This document shows positions 1 to 11,376 of a stretch of 64,000 nucleotides of DNA, piece after piece. The translations under genes were made by a program, and so were the position numbers. Under the pieces are notes generated by a model that was not told where the DNA came from, searched no databases, and saw only the letters and a program-made list of their open reading frames with translations. The stretch is taken from NCBI GenBank assembly GCA_965277425.1, contig CBDICR010000007.1:372001-436000 (forward strand), given 5' to 3'. The stretch is from Poindextera sp965277425. GTDB lineage: Bacteria > Pseudomonadota > Alphaproteobacteria > Caulobacterales > Caulobacteraceae. Positions within the stretch are counted from its first letter, which is position 1. Each line of letters opens with the position of its first letter.

Positions 1-97
1 CGCGACTCTGGCCAACGCGTATGCAGCCGGGCGGGCGCCGTCGGAACTGGAAAAACGTCTGCGGCTGACGACGGCAGTCCTGACAGGCCGGCTCTAG
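1..97 (+). CDS. C-terminal end of an unidentified protein (partial)
   Basis: The reading frame beginning at base 2 runs 31 codons without a stop and ends in TAG at 95-97. The tail is alanine/leucine-rich and looks helical, with a charged stretch (ELEKRLR) near the end. The 5' part lies outside the window, so neither family nor start can be judged. Codon use (GC-rich third positions) fits a real gene end, and a repeat hairpin follows in the next intergenic space. No function is assigned. Confidence 0.5.
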   Translation, partial: ATLANAYAAGRAPSELEKRLRLTTAVLTGRL

Positions 98-172
98 ACC
101 CATATTCCCGCTCATGCCCCCGCACGCGGAGACCCAGGGGTTTGGTTGGTTGCCGTTCGGAGTTTAAGGATC

Positions 173-265
173 AACCACGAAAAACACGAACGAACACGAA
201 CGTTCAAGCTGGGGGCACAGCGCTTAAGGCGGCTCCGTTCGTGTGTGTTCGTGTTTTTCGTGGTT
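173..265. repeat. Long inverted repeat of the CCACGAAAAACACGAA type
   Basis: Two 30-base arms (173-202 and 236-265) are inverted copies with about two mismatches and enclose a 33-base loop. The arms are built from repeated words of the form ACACGAAC. The hairpin lies between the gene ending at 97 and the 3' end of trmFO, so it could act as a terminator. It resembles in style the palindromes at 42171-42268 and 42289-42425, which argues for a dispersed repeat class. Confidence 0.8.
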
Positions 266-308
266 CAAAAAAGGCCTGGATCTCCACGTGCGCGGGATGA
301 GCGGATGA

Positions 309-1697
309 TTATTCGGCCGCCGCCGCGCGCACGCTTTCGCCCAGCCAGGCGTCGAGGTCGGCCAGGGCGCGCATAGACATGGACCGTTTGCGCGCCCGGC
401 CGCGTTCGCCGCGGCCCTTGGGGCGAGGCGCTGTATCCGGAGCCTCCAGCGGCGGCAATAGGCCGTAATTGATGTTCATCGGCTGGAACGAGCCGCCGGT
501 CAGGTGGCCGCCGGTGATGTGGGCGACCAGGGCGCCAAGCGCGGTGGTCGGCGGCGGCGGGTCCAGCGCCTGGCCCAGCCGCTCGGCCGCGGCAAGCCGC
601 CCGGCGATCAGGCCGATGGCGGCGCTCTCCACATAGCCCTCGACGCCGGTGATCTGGCCGGCGAAGCGCAGGCGGGGGTCGGCCTTCAGCCGCAAGGCGG
701 AATCGAGCAGGCGCGGGCTGTTGATGAAGGTGTTGCGGTGCAGGCCGCCCAGCCGGGCGAACACCGCGCGCTCCAGGCCCGGAATGGTGCGGAAGACCTC
801 GGTCTGGGCCGCGTGCTTCAGCTTGGTCTGGAAGCCGACCATGTTCCAGAGCGTGCCCAGGGCGTTGTCCTGGCGCAGCTGCACCACCGCCCAGGGCTTT
901 TCGCCGGGGCGGTGCGCATTGGTCAGGCCGACCGGTTTCATCGGCCCGTAGCGCAACGTCTCGCGCCCGCGTTCGGCCATCACCTCGATCGGCAGGCAAC
1001 CGTCGAAATAAGGGACCTCTTCCCAGTCCTTGAACGCGCTCTTCGGCCCGGCGAGCAGGGCGTCGATGAAGGCCTCGTACTGGTCGCGGCTCATCGGGCA
1101 GTTGATGTAGGCGGCGGCGTCCCCGCCCGGGCCCTCCTTGTCGTAGCGCGACTGGCGCCAGGCGAGGTCCATGTCGATGGTCTCGGCGTGCACGATGGGG
1201 GCGATGGCGTCGAAGAAGGCGAACTGGTCCTCGCCGGTCAGGCTGAGGATGGTCTGCGTCAGGCCCGGCGAGGTGAGCGGGCCGGTGGCGATGATGACGC
1301 TGTCCCAGCCGGCGTCGGGCGCGGTGATCTCCTCGCGGGCGATGACGACCCGCGGATGCGCCTCCAACCGCGCGGTCACGGCGCGCGCGAAGCCCTCGCG
1401 GTCCACGGCCAGCGCGCCGCCGGCCGGGGTCTGGTGCGCATCGCCGCAGGCCATGATCAGCGAGCGGCCGCGGCGCATCTCCGCATGCAGCAGGCCGACG
1501 GCGTTGTGCTCCCAGTCGTCGGAGCGGAAGGAGTTGGAGCAGACCAGTTCGGCCAGATCCTGGCCCTGGTGGGCGTCGGTGCCGCGGATGGGGCGCATCT
1601 CGTGCAGCACAACGGCCACGCCGGCCTCGGCGATCTGCCAGGCGGCTTCAGAGCCCGCCAGGCCGCCGCCGATGACATGAATGGGGTCGAGGCTCAT
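309..1697 (-). CDS. trmFO: Methylenetetrahydrofolate–tRNA-(uracil-5-)-methyltransferase TrmFO
   Basis: This 462-residue flavoprotein would methylate U54 of tRNA (T-loop), using 5,10-methylene-THF as carbon donor and FAD as reductant in the cytosol. The N-terminus carries the dinucleotide-binding motif GGGLAGSEAA at residues 10-19. The sequence LVCSNSFRSD places a cysteine at position 53, matching the catalytic Cys53 of Bacillus subtilis TrmFO, and a second conserved cysteine sits in YFDGCLPIE near 234. Length matches the GidA-small/TrmFO family. The gene stands alone on the minus strand, divergent from the membrane protein at 1793. The last ~40 residues are Arg-rich and less conserved. Confidence 0.95.
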   Translation of the reverse strand: MSLDPIHVIGGGLAGSEAAWQIAEAGVAVVLHEMRPIRGTDAHQGQDLAELVCSNSFRSDDWEHNAVGLLHAEMRRGRSLIMACGDAHQTPAGGALAVDREGFARAVTARLEAHPRVVIAREEITAPDAGWDSVIIATGPLTSPGLTQTILSLTGEDQFAFFDAIAPIVHAETIDMDLAWRQSRYDKEGPGGDAAAYINCPMSRDQYEAFIDALLAGPKSAFKDWEEVPYFDGCLPIEVMAERGRETLRYGPMKPVGLTNAHRPGEKPWAVVQLRQDNALGTLWNMVGFQTKLKHAAQTEVFRTIPGLERAVFARLGGLHRNTFINSPRLLDSALRLKADPRLRFAGQITGVEGYVESAAIGLIAGRLAAAERLGQALDPPPPTTALGALVAHITGGHLTGGSFQPMNINYGLLPPLEAPDTAPRPKGRGERGRARKRSMSMRALADLDAWLGESVRAAAAE

Positions 1698-1792
1698 GGC
1701 GCGATGTCTACGCCGCGGCGCCTGCGCGCGGAAGTGGCGCGCGGGACCAAGCTATGCTTATCCTGGCGACGGGCGCAAAGGGGAGGGGTGAG

Positions 1793-2710
1793 ATGGCGGA
1801 GATTGCCGTCGGCAAAGCGATCAGCGAAGGGTTCTTGCTCATTCGCCGCCAACCGGGGGCGGTGCTGCTCTGGGGTGTGACCCAGATCGTGTTTACCGCC
1901 GCCGCCCTCGCCGTCATGGCGCCGGTCTACTATGCCATGTTCGCGGCGTTCCGCGCCGGCGCCGGCCCGGCGGCCTTGCAGGCGACCAGCCCCCAGGCGA
2001 TGCAGGCCCGATCGATCAGCTATCTGATCAACCTGGTTCAGCTCCTCGTCTCGTCGGTGATCTGGTGCGCGGCGTTTCGCGCGGTGCTGCACCCGGAGCG
2101 CAGCCGGTTCGGATTCCTGCGCCTGGGCCTGGCGGAGGTGTTCGTCGCCGTTCTTCTGCTCGGCGCCTACGTGGCCGCCGGTATCAGCCTGTTCGTCGCA
2201 GTGCTCGTCTTCGGCATCGTCATCGCCCTGCTGGTCGTCATGCATCTGATCTGGGCGGCGGCGCTGGTGGGCGTCCTGGCCGGCGTCGGCTTTCTCGTCG
2301 CCCTGGTTTATCTCGCCTTACGCTTCTCGATGGTCGGTCCGATGATCGTCGAGGACGGCCGGTTTCACCTGGGCGACTCCTGGACCCTGACGCGCGGCCA
2401 TGTCGGCTCGCTGTTCATGATCGGCCTGCTGATCTTCGTCGTGGCCCTGGTCGTGCAGATCGTGCTGCTCATCCTGTTCGTCGCCATTGGCGGCGGCGCG
2501 CTGGCGGCGCTGGCCGGCGGATTTCAGAATATCCCGGCGCTGTTCCAGCAGCCGCCGCAGCTTCTGGTCTCGCGGCTCGGACTGCTTTTCGCCGTCGCCG
2601 CGCTCATCTGGATTCCCGTCTTCGGCTGCCTCTTCGCGATCGTCGCGGCGCCCTGGGCGCGCGCTTACCGGGACTTGCAGCCGCCGGACCTTTCCGCGAC
2701 CTTTGCCTGA
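1793..2710 (+). CDS. Hypothetical multi-pass membrane protein (paralogue 1)
   Basis: The 305-residue product has about six hydrophobic segments and opens with MAEIAVGKAISEGFLLIRRQPG. The ATG at 1793 is preferred over an in-frame ATG at 1754, because a strong Shine-Dalgarno run (GGGAGGGG, 1781-1788) sits five bases before it. The next gene encodes a protein of the same length and plan: both begin with a short 'EGFxLxRxxP' stretch, have a central cytoplasmic motif, and contain a 'GPM(I/T)..D.R' segment before 'LGDSWTLTRGH' or 'VFGSWSKSKG'. They therefore look like a tandem duplication. The fold recalls the membrane domain seen beside glycerophosphodiester phosphodiesterases, but no function is claimed. 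Confidence 0.75.
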   Translation: MAEIAVGKAISEGFLLIRRQPGAVLLWGVTQIVFTAAALAVMAPVYYAMFAAFRAGAGPAALQATSPQAMQARSISYLINLVQLLVSSVIWCAAFRAVLHPERSRFGFLRLGLAEVFVAVLLLGAYVAAGISLFVAVLVFGIVIALLVVMHLIWAAALVGVLAGVGFLVALVYLALRFSMVGPMIVEDGRFHLGDSWTLTRGHVGSLFMIGLLIFVVALVVQIVLLILFVAIGGGALAALAGGFQNIPALFQQPPQLLVSRLGLLFAVAALIWIPVFGCLFAIVAAPWARAYRDLQPPDLSATFA

Positions 2711-2803
2711 AACAGGGCCGTCGCGGCCACACTGTCTTGTAAACCAACGGCCTCTACAGCTTTGGCGTGGACGCGAGACTCAGGGCCTTGTTAGACAGGG
2801 CCC

Positions 2804-3706
2804 ATGAGCAGTTTTTCGCCTAGCGATGCGGCGTTCGAGGGGTTTCGCCTGACCCGTGAGCGCCCGCGGGCGGTGCTCGCCTGGGCCCTCTGCTATCTGC
2901 TCTTCACCTATCTGATCAGCGCCATCGCCGATGTGACGCTCGGGCCGCAGTCCAAGGCGCTGCTGGCGGACTTGCAGCATGCGAGCGCCGACCCGGCCGC
3001 CTTCTGGCCGGCGGCGCAGAAGATGGCGCCCTTCTTCCTGGCCGGCCTGCCATTGAACCTGGCCTTCCAGGCCATCTTCACCTGCGCCGTCTACCGCGCC
3101 ATCCTGCGCCCGCAGGAGGCCAGCCGCGGCTATCTCAGGCTGGGTTTCGACGAGCTGCGCATGATGGCGCTCAACCTGATCCTGACGGTGATCTGGATGG
3201 TTGTCATTTTCGCCTTCCTGCTGGTCTTCCTGTTTTCGGCGGCGGTGGCTGGAGCCGCCAACGGCCCGGTGACGATCCTGATCGGCGATATCGCCACGGT
3301 CGCGGCCTTCTGCGCCGGCGGAACGATCGTGATCCGCCTGTCCCTGGCCGGGCCGATGACCTTCGCCGATCGGCGTCTGCAGGTGTTCGGGTCGTGGTCG
3401 AAGAGCAAGGGCGTTTTCTGGCGGCTGGCCGGCGCCTTTGTGCTGTCCCTGATCCTGGCCGTGATCGTGCTTCTGCTCATGCTGCTGGTCGTGGGCGCGG
3501 CGGTGAACATATTGACCGACGTCACCGGCCTGCCGCTGACCAGCCTCAACGCCGCGTCGTCCAGCCCGCTGGTGGTGGCGGTCGCGCTGCTGTCGCAGGC
3601 GGTGACCGTGCTCGTCCTGACCTGCTTCAACGTGGTTTTGAAGGCCTGGCCGGCCCAGGCCTACAAGGGCGTGATCGGCGCCCCCGCGGCCGACGTCTCG
3701 AGCTGA
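2804..3706 (+). CDS. Hypothetical multi-pass membrane protein (paralogue 2)
   Basis: This 300-residue integral membrane protein is clearly related to its upstream neighbour. It shares the N-terminal FEGFRLTRERP element, several long hydrophobic helices, and a GPMTFADRRLQVFGSW segment in the same relative place. The 93-base gap between the two genes holds no obvious terminator, so co-transcription is plausible. The gene ends 9 bases before the convergent glutathione-transferase gene. No catalytic motif is visible and the function is unknown. Confidence 0.75.
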   Translation: MSSFSPSDAAFEGFRLTRERPRAVLAWALCYLLFTYLISAIADVTLGPQSKALLADLQHASADPAAFWPAAQKMAPFFLAGLPLNLAFQAIFTCAVYRAILRPQEASRGYLRLGFDELRMMALNLILTVIWMVVIFAFLLVFLFSAAVAGAANGPVTILIGDIATVAAFCAGGTIVIRLSLAGPMTFADRRLQVFGSWSKSKGVFWRLAGAFVLSLILAVIVLLLMLLVVGAAVNILTDVTGLPLTSLNAASSSPLVVAVALLSQAVTVLVLTCFNVVLKAWPAQAYKGVIGAPAADVSS

Positions 3707-3715
3707 CCCGGCGCT

Positions 3716-4327
3716 TCAGGCAGCCGCGCTCGGCCTCGATTTGATGCGGCCATGCCAGGCGGCGAGATGGGGCCTTCCCGCGTCGATATCCAGGCCGATC
3801 CAGTGAGCGAAATCGACCGTCGACAAGGCGCAGATGTCGGCCATCGAAAAGCCGTCGCCGGCGATGAAATCCCGGTCGGCCAGTTCGCGGTCGAGCCAGC
3901 GCTGGGCGTTCGAATAGGTCTCGCGGTTCGACTCGCCGAAGTCCTTGAACTGAGTAAGCAGGGCGGCGGTGCGCGGGTGGGCGTGGCGCCAGAAGTTGCT
4001 GACCGGGCTCATCAGCTGGAACTCTATGCGCCGCACCCACATGTCGATATTGGCCTTTTCGACCGCGGTTCGGCCGAACAGCGACGGCTCGGGCTGCATC
4101 TCCTCGAAATAGCGGCAGATGGCGACGGTCTCCGAGATCGCCGTCCCGTCATCCAGCACCAGGGTCGGCACCTGGCCCAGCGAGTTCATCTGGCGATAGT
4201 CCGGCGACTTGTGCTCGCGCTTGGCCAGGTCGACCGGCGTCTCGGCCAGATCGATGCCCTTCTCGGCCAGGAACATGCGCACCCGGCGCGGATTCGGCGC
4301 CGGCTTGGGCGCGCCGTAAAGTTTCAT
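3716..4327 (-). CDS. Glutathione S-transferase family protein
   Basis: At 203 residues this has the usual length of a cytosolic GST. The N-terminal thioredoxin-like domain (about 1-80) begins MKLYGAPKPAPNPRRVRMF and contains the cis-proline region GQVPTLVLDDG followed by the glutathione-contacting ISETVAI motif. The rest is the all-helical C-terminal domain. It would conjugate or reduce electrophiles with glutathione, but the substrate cannot be read from sequence. The gene is convergent with the membrane protein at 2804. It is separated from the downstream end of uvrA by about 120 bases. Confidence 0.9.
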   Translation of the reverse strand: MKLYGAPKPAPNPRRVRMFLAEKGIDLAETPVDLAKREHKSPDYRQMNSLGQVPTLVLDDGTAISETVAICRYFEEMQPEPSLFGRTAVEKANIDMWVRRIEFQLMSPVSNFWRHAHPRTAALLTQFKDFGESNRETYSNAQRWLDRELADRDFIAGDGFSMADICALSTVDFAHWIGLDIDAGRPHLAAWHGRIKSRPSAAA

Positions 4328-4413
4328 GAAGTCATCCTCCCGTTTGAGGGAGCATAGATCAGCGGACCCTGGGGAAGGGCAAGAGTCGCGGTGCGCGTCC
4401 TCAATAAAATCCG

Positions 4414-4447
4414 CTCATCCCCGCCTTCGCCGGGGTGGGCGGATGAG
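4414..4447. repeat. GC-rich hairpin 3' of uvrA
   Basis: CTCATCC (4414-4420) is inverted at 4441-4447 (GGATGAG), and the inner CCCCG/CGGGG pair can form an alternative stem. On the minus strand it follows directly after the uvrA stop codon and has no U-run, so it is either a weak terminator or an REP-like intergenic hairpin. Confidence 0.4.
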
Positions 4448-4448
4448 G

Positions 4449-7373
<2,925 letters not shown>

Positions 7374-7451
7374 TCAAACTCGCTCGGAAAGGCCCGCCAG
7401 GATCGCGCGCCAAGCCCCCTAATGTAGTACGCGGAGTCGCTTGCGCAGCAA

Positions 7452-7466
7452 GAACATTCGAGGAAC
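7452..7466 (-). promoter_or_regulatory. LexA (SOS) box upstream of uvrA
   Basis: The plus strand shows GAAC at 7452-7455 and again at 7463-7466, exactly seven bases apart. On the coding strand of uvrA this reads GTTC-N7-GTTC, the direct-repeat LexA operator known from Alphaproteobacteria. It lies 79 bases before the uvrA start codon, a suitable place for repression. Confidence 0.85.
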
Positions 7467-7592
7467 AAGCCGGTCCTGCTGACATCATGCGTCAGCAGAA
7501 GGCGCAAAGCTCGCCGCCGCGCTCGTTTGACGGGCGGTATCGGTTCGCTGTCCGACGTGGCAGGGTCGCGGCCAAATTCCAGGGAGCGACCC

Positions 7593-8510
7593 ATGCCGGC
7601 TGCCGCCGAAATCATCCTGCACCATTACGACGCCTCGCCGTTTTCGGAAAAGGTGCGGCTGATGCTGGGCCTCAAAGGTCTGGCCTGGCGCTCGGTGATC
7701 CAGCCCAGCATCATGCCCAAGCCCGACCTCGTGCCGCTCACCGGCGGCTATCGGCGCGCGCCGGTGATGCAGATCGGCGCGGACATCTATTGCGACAGCC
7801 AGGTGATGATGGCCGAGCTCGAGCGGCGCGCGCCCGGCGCCGCCGACGCCGCCGGCCCTGGCTTCGCCGTGAACTTCTGGGCCGATCGGCTTTTCTTTCA
7901 AGCGACGGTCCCGGTCATCTTCGGCGAACTCGGCGACAAGGTGCCGCGCGCCTTCATCGAGGACCGCGAAAAGCTGTCCGGCCGGCCGTTCGACGTGGCG
8001 GCGATGCAGGCCGCGGCCCTGCCCATGCGCGTGCAATTCCGCGCCCAGGCGGCCTGGATCGATCAGGCGCTCGGCGCGGCGGACTTTCTGAGCGGCGATA
8101 CGGCGGGGCTGGCCGACATCGCCGCCTATATGAACATCTGGTTCCTGGCCGGGGCGACGCCGGACCTCGCCGAGACCCTGTTGGCCGGCCTGGACCGGCT
8201 GCAGGCCTGGCGCGGGCGCATCGCCGCCATCGGCCACGGCCGGCGCCAGGAGATGCCCACGGGCGAGGCGCTGGAGATCGCCCGCGCCGCCGAACCCGCC
8301 GCCTACGCCGATCACGACGCCGCCGATCCCCTGGGCCTGGCGCCCGGCGCGCCGGTCAAGGTCATGGCCGACGACTACGGCCGCGACCCGATCGCGGGGA
8401 CGCTGGTGGCCGCTAATCCCAGCCGCCTGGTGATCGCGCGCGAAGACCCAAGTCTTGGCCAGCTGCAGGTGCATTTTCCACGCGCTGGCTATGTGGTGAT
8501 CCCGGGTTAG
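7593..8510 (+). CDS. Glutathione S-transferase-like protein with C-terminal extension
   Basis: The 305-residue product begins with a GST N-terminal domain: LHHYDASPFSEKVRLMLGLK, then APVMQIGADIYCDSQVMM as the glutathione-site region. A helical domain follows to about residue 225. The last ~70 residues (from DPLGLAPGAPVKVMADDYG) form an additional, probably beta-rich segment not found in ordinary ~205-residue GSTs. The ATG at 7593 is chosen over the in-frame start at 7527 because AGGGAGCG lies just upstream and the fold begins there. The substrate is unknown. The gene is divergent from uvrA, and the brnTA pair follows. Confidence 0.85.
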   Translation: MPAAAEIILHHYDASPFSEKVRLMLGLKGLAWRSVIQPSIMPKPDLVPLTGGYRRAPVMQIGADIYCDSQVMMAELERRAPGAADAAGPGFAVNFWADRLFFQATVPVIFGELGDKVPRAFIEDREKLSGRPFDVAAMQAAALPMRVQFRAQAAWIDQALGAADFLSGDTAGLADIAAYMNIWFLAGATPDLAETLLAGLDRLQAWRGRIAAIGHGRRQEMPTGEALEIARAAEPAAYADHDAADPLGLAPGAPVKVMADDYGRDPIAGTLVAANPSRLVIAREDPSLGQLQVHFPRAGYVVIPG

Positions 8511-8541
8511 GCGCCATGCCGAATTGACCGAGCACATGCAA

Positions 8542-8553
8542 TTGTATATACAA
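8542..8553. promoter_or_regulatory. Perfect palindrome before brnT (putative operator)
   Basis: TTGTATATACAA is a perfect 12-base palindrome ending one base before the brnT ATG, in an AT-rich island within GC-rich DNA. TTGACC at 8524-8529 could be a -35 element, with the palindrome covering the -10. Type II toxin–antitoxin operons are normally repressed by their antitoxin at such sites, so this is a likely BrnA operator by inference. Confidence 0.55.
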
Positions 8554-8554
8554 G

Positions 8555-8842
8555 ATGGCGATCTTCGAGTGGAACGAGACGAAGGCTGAACTCAACAAAC
8601 CGAAGCACGGCATTGGCTTCGAGGATGCAGCGTCGGCGCTTATGGGATCGGCGTTGACGAACCCGAGTCTCCAATCGGGCGAGGCGCGATTTGTATCCCT
8701 CTGCCTGTGCAATGGGCGGCTGATTGCCGTGGTTTGGACACGACATAACGATGCAATCAGGCTGATCTCCGCCCGGATTGCGAGGACCAATGAGCGGAAA
8801 CACTATGACCAGACGATCAGCGGATCAGCTGAAGATCGGTGA
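8555..8842 (+). CDS. brnT: BrnT family toxin
   Basis: The 95-residue protein is a BrnT-type ribonuclease toxin (RelE-like fold) of a type II toxin–antitoxin system. The N-terminal FEWNETKAELNKPKHGIGFEDA fits the family pattern 'FEWDxxKxxxNxxKHGVSFE', and the RLISARIARTNERKHY segment fits the conserved C-terminal catalytic strand. No Shine-Dalgarno is seen, and the palindrome at 8542-8553 abuts the start. The 3' end overlaps the next reading frame, as usual for toxin-first brnTA operons. Confidence 0.9.
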   Translation: MAIFEWNETKAELNKPKHGIGFEDAASALMGSALTNPSLQSGEARFVSLCLCNGRLIAVVWTRHNDAIRLISARIARTNERKHYDQTISGSAEDR

Positions 8843-9098
8843 CTCGGACTGGAAACGAGTCGATGCGCTCACTGACGAGCAGATCGAAGCCGCCATCGCG
8901 GACGATCCGGATGCGGCGCCGAGTCTCGATGAGGACTGGTTCCGCGGTGCGGAACTGGTGATTCCAACCAAGGTCCCGACGTCCATCCGGGTGGATAGCG
9001 ACGTCATGGACTGGTTCCGAGGCCGGGGACGGGGTTGGCAAACCCGGATGAACGCTGTGCTGCGCGCCTACGCCAAGACCCATGGCGGTGTAAGATAA
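8790..9098 (+). CDS. brnA: BrnA family antitoxin
   Basis: BrnA antitoxins neutralise BrnT and repress the operon through a C-terminal ribbon-helix-helix domain. The C-terminal part here reads PTSIRVDSDVMDWFRGRGRGWQTRMNAVLRAY, the typical 'vxlRlDxDVlxwFr..G.GyQtrmNavLrayv' signature. The N-terminal toxin-binding half is acidic. The ATG at 8790 has GAGGA five bases upstream, while ATG 8805 is an alternative. Overlap with brnT is about 50 bases, implying translational coupling. Confidence 0.9.
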   Translation: MSGNTMTRRSADQLKIGDSDWKRVDALTDEQIEAAIADDPDAAPSLDEDWFRGAELVIPTKVPTSIRVDSDVMDWFRGRGRGWQTRMNAVLRAYAKTHGGVR

Positions 9099-9138
9099 GG
9101 CTGCAGCCCAAACGCCCAACCATTGCCGGACTGACGCG

Positions 9139-9606
9139 CTAACCCCTATCGATCCGCGCGGCGAAACAGCCGTGGGCGGCGTTGTGGGCGTGGAGATAGG
9201 CGACCTCGGGCCTGGCGAACTGGCGTTCGATGGCGGCCTCGACATCGTCGGCCAGGGCCAGTTCCGCGCCGACCAGCATGCCGGCCTGGTCGAAGGCGCG
9301 AAGCGCGATGGGCCGTCCATGCAACACCGCCGGGATATCATCGACCAGGTGACGGGTCTCGGTCGCGCTCTCGTTGACGAAGATGGCGTAGTTGGAGCGG
9401 TACGGCGTCGGTGCGGCCTGATGCTCGTGGTTCAACAGCAGCAGCGTCTGGCCGGGCTCGGCGTCTTCCAGCGTGATGCGGCAAGGATAGCGCCCGCCGG
9501 CGACGGCGGTCTGGCGCAGGATTCCCCGCGCGGCCAGCGCCTCGTCGCTTAGCCCGAACAGTGGACGGAAGGTCTCGATCGGCAGACCGGAAATGGCGTA
9601 GCTAAT
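9139..9606 (-). CDS. DUF1203 domain-containing protein, possible ATT start
   Basis: The frame encodes a DUF1203-like protein of about 155 residues: YAISGLPIETFRPLFGLSDEAL at the start, the NHEHQ and RSNYAIFVNE segments in the middle, and a C-terminal block ending YLHAHNAAHGCFAARIDRG. No ATG exists near the expected N-terminus. The best initiation point is ATT (bases 9606-9604 read on the minus strand), eight bases after AAGGA, and family members begin at just this place. The nearest upstream GTG would add an Arg-rich, unlikely extension. The function of DUF1203 is unknown. The upstream neighbour is the divergent ABC-F gene. Confidence 0.7.
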   Translation of the reverse strand: MSYAISGLPIETFRPLFGLSDEALAARGILRQTAVAGGRYPCRITLEDAEPGQTLLLLNHEHQAAPTPYRSNYAIFVNESATETRHLVDDIPAVLHGRPIALRAFDQAGMLVGAELALADDVEAAIERQFARPEVAYLHAHNAAHGCFAARIDRG

Positions 9607-9786
9607 GGTGAAATTCCTTGGGTTGGCGCGCCGTTCTCGGCCCCGCCGCGACCGGGTCCGATCCGTTTCTTGCCGTGGCGGTCGCACAACCCATATGCTG
9701 GCGGTCGCCAAGGTTTGAGGAGGCCTCGATGGAACGCGTGACGAACCCCGACTTCGTCCCCGCAACCCGTTTCTCGATGGTCTCCC

Positions 9787-11376
9787 ATGCCCGCCTTCAT
9801 CACCTTCGACTCTGTCACCTATCGCGCGCCTGACGGGCGCGCGCTTCTCGACAATCTGAGTCTTGCCTTCGGGCGCGAGCGGAACGGCCTGGTCGGCCGC
9901 AACGGCGTCGGCAAGACGAGTCTGCTGCGCCTCATTCTCGGCGATCTCGCGCCGACGCATGGGACCGTCAGCGTCACCGGCCATATCGCCCACCTGCGCC
10001 AGATGCCGCTGCTGGCCGGCCGCGCGCAGATCGCCGACATCATCGGCGCCCGCGAGGGGCTGGATCGCCTGGCGCGGCTGGAGCGCGGGGAGGGGGCGCA
10101 GGGCGACCTGGAGGCCGCCGACTGGCTCTTGCCCCAGCGCATCGAGGCGGCGCTTGCGGCGACCGGCCTGAGCGGGCTCGACCTGACCCGTCCCGGCGCC
10201 TCGCTCAGCGGCGGCGAGGCGACGCGCGCAGCCCTGGCCGCGATGCTGATCGAACAGCCGGACGTGCTCCTGCTCGACGAGCCGACCAACAATCTGGATA
10301 CCGCCGGCCGCGCCGCCGTCGTCGAACTGCTGGCCGGTTGGAGGGGTGGGGCGATCGTGGTCAGCCACGACCGGGCGCTGCTGCGCCAGATGGACCGCGT
10401 CGTCGAGCTGACCGGGCTTGGCGCCAACATCTATGGCGGAAACTACGACCTCTATGCCGAGCGCAAGGCGGCCGAGGAAGCGGCGGCCTCCTCGGCGCTG
10501 GACGCCGCCGAGCAGGCGCTGGGCAAGGTGAAGCAGGAGATCCAGTCCGCGCGCGAGCAGAAGTTCAAACGTGACGCTCGCGGTCGCCGAAAGGCGGCCG
10601 ACGGCGGCCAGCCGCGCATCGTGCTGGGCGCCATGAAGCGGAAGGCCGAGGACACCGGCGGCAAGCTCACCCGTCTCGCCGAGCGGCTGCGCGTCGAGGC
10701 CGAGCGCGATCTGGCCGACGCCGACGCCCGCGTCGAACGCTTCCGCCGGCTGGCCTTCGCGTTGCCGCCCTCGGGGCTGCCCGCCGGCAAGCAGGTGCTG
10801 GCCTTCGAGGATGTCAGCTTCGGCTGGCCGAGCGGCCGCCGCGTCCTGGACCGGCTTTCGTTCCGTATGGTCGGGCCGGAACGGCTGGCCGTGATCGGGC
10901 CGAACGGCTCCGGCAAGACGACGCTGCTGGCGCTCGCCATCGGCGCGGTCCAGCCCGACAGCGGCCGCATCGCCCGCGGCGTCGCCGCCGAGGTGCTCGA
11001 TCAGCGGGTCAGCCTGCTCGACGACGCCGAAACCCTGGTGGAGAACTTCCGCCGGCTCAATCCCGCCGCCACGGATAACGAGGCCCACACGGGCTTGGCG
11101 CGTTTCCTGTTCCGCAATGTCACCGCCTCGAAGCGGGCCGGGGACTTAAGCGGCGGCGAGCGCCTGCGCGCGGGCCTGGCCTGCGTGCTGATGCGGCGCC
11201 GTCCGCCGCAGCTCATCGTGCTCGACGAGCCCACCAACCACCTCGACCTCGACTCGATCGCCGCCGTCGAAGCCGCGCTCGCCGCCTATGACGGCGCGCT
11301 GCTGGTGGTGACCCACGACCGGGACTTTCTGGACGCGATCGGGATCGAGCGGGAGCTCGACCTGGCGGTTCGCTAA
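9787..11376 (+). CDS. ABC-F family ATP-binding protein
   Basis: The 529-residue protein has two ABC ATPase domains and no membrane segment, the hallmark of ABC-F translation factors acting at the ribosome. The first domain has GRNGVGKTS, LSGGEATRAAL and LLLDEPTNNLD. A charged, Lys/Arg-rich coiled linker follows around residues 235-310 (EQALGKVKQEIQSAREQKF). The second domain has GPNGSGKTT, LSGGERLRAGL and LIVLDEPTNHLD. Which ABC-F subfamily it belongs to (housekeeping Uup/EttA-like or antibiotic protection) cannot be fixed by eye. The stop codon coincides with the left end of a repeat element. Confidence 0.93.
   Translation: MPAFITFDSVTYRAPDGRALLDNLSLAFGRERNGLVGRNGVGKTSLLRLILGDLAPTHGTVSVTGHIAHLRQMPLLAGRAQIADIIGAREGLDRLARLERGEGAQGDLEAADWLLPQRIEAALAATGLSGLDLTRPGASLSGGEATRAALAAMLIEQPDVLLLDEPTNNLDTAGRAAVVELLAGWRGGAIVVSHDRALLRQMDRVVELTGLGANIYGGNYDLYAERKAAEEAAASSALDAAEQALGKVKQEIQSAREQKFKRDARGRRKAADGGQPRIVLGAMKRKAEDTGGKLTRLAERLRVEAERDLADADARVERFRRLAFALPPSGLPAGKQVLAFEDVSFGWPSGRRVLDRLSFRMVGPERLAVIGPNGSGKTTLLALAIGAVQPDSGRIARGVAAEVLDQRVSLLDDAETLVENFRRLNPAATDNEAHTGLARFLFRNVTASKRAGDLSGGERLRAGLACVLMRRRPPQLIVLDEPTNHLDLDSIAAVEAALAAYDGALLVVTHDRDFLDAIGIERELDLAVR

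Noticed and set aside
9607..11088. Minus-strand extension of the DUF1203 frame to 649 codons
   Set aside because: It runs antisense through the two ABC domains and carries no recognisable domain beyond the last ~155 residues.
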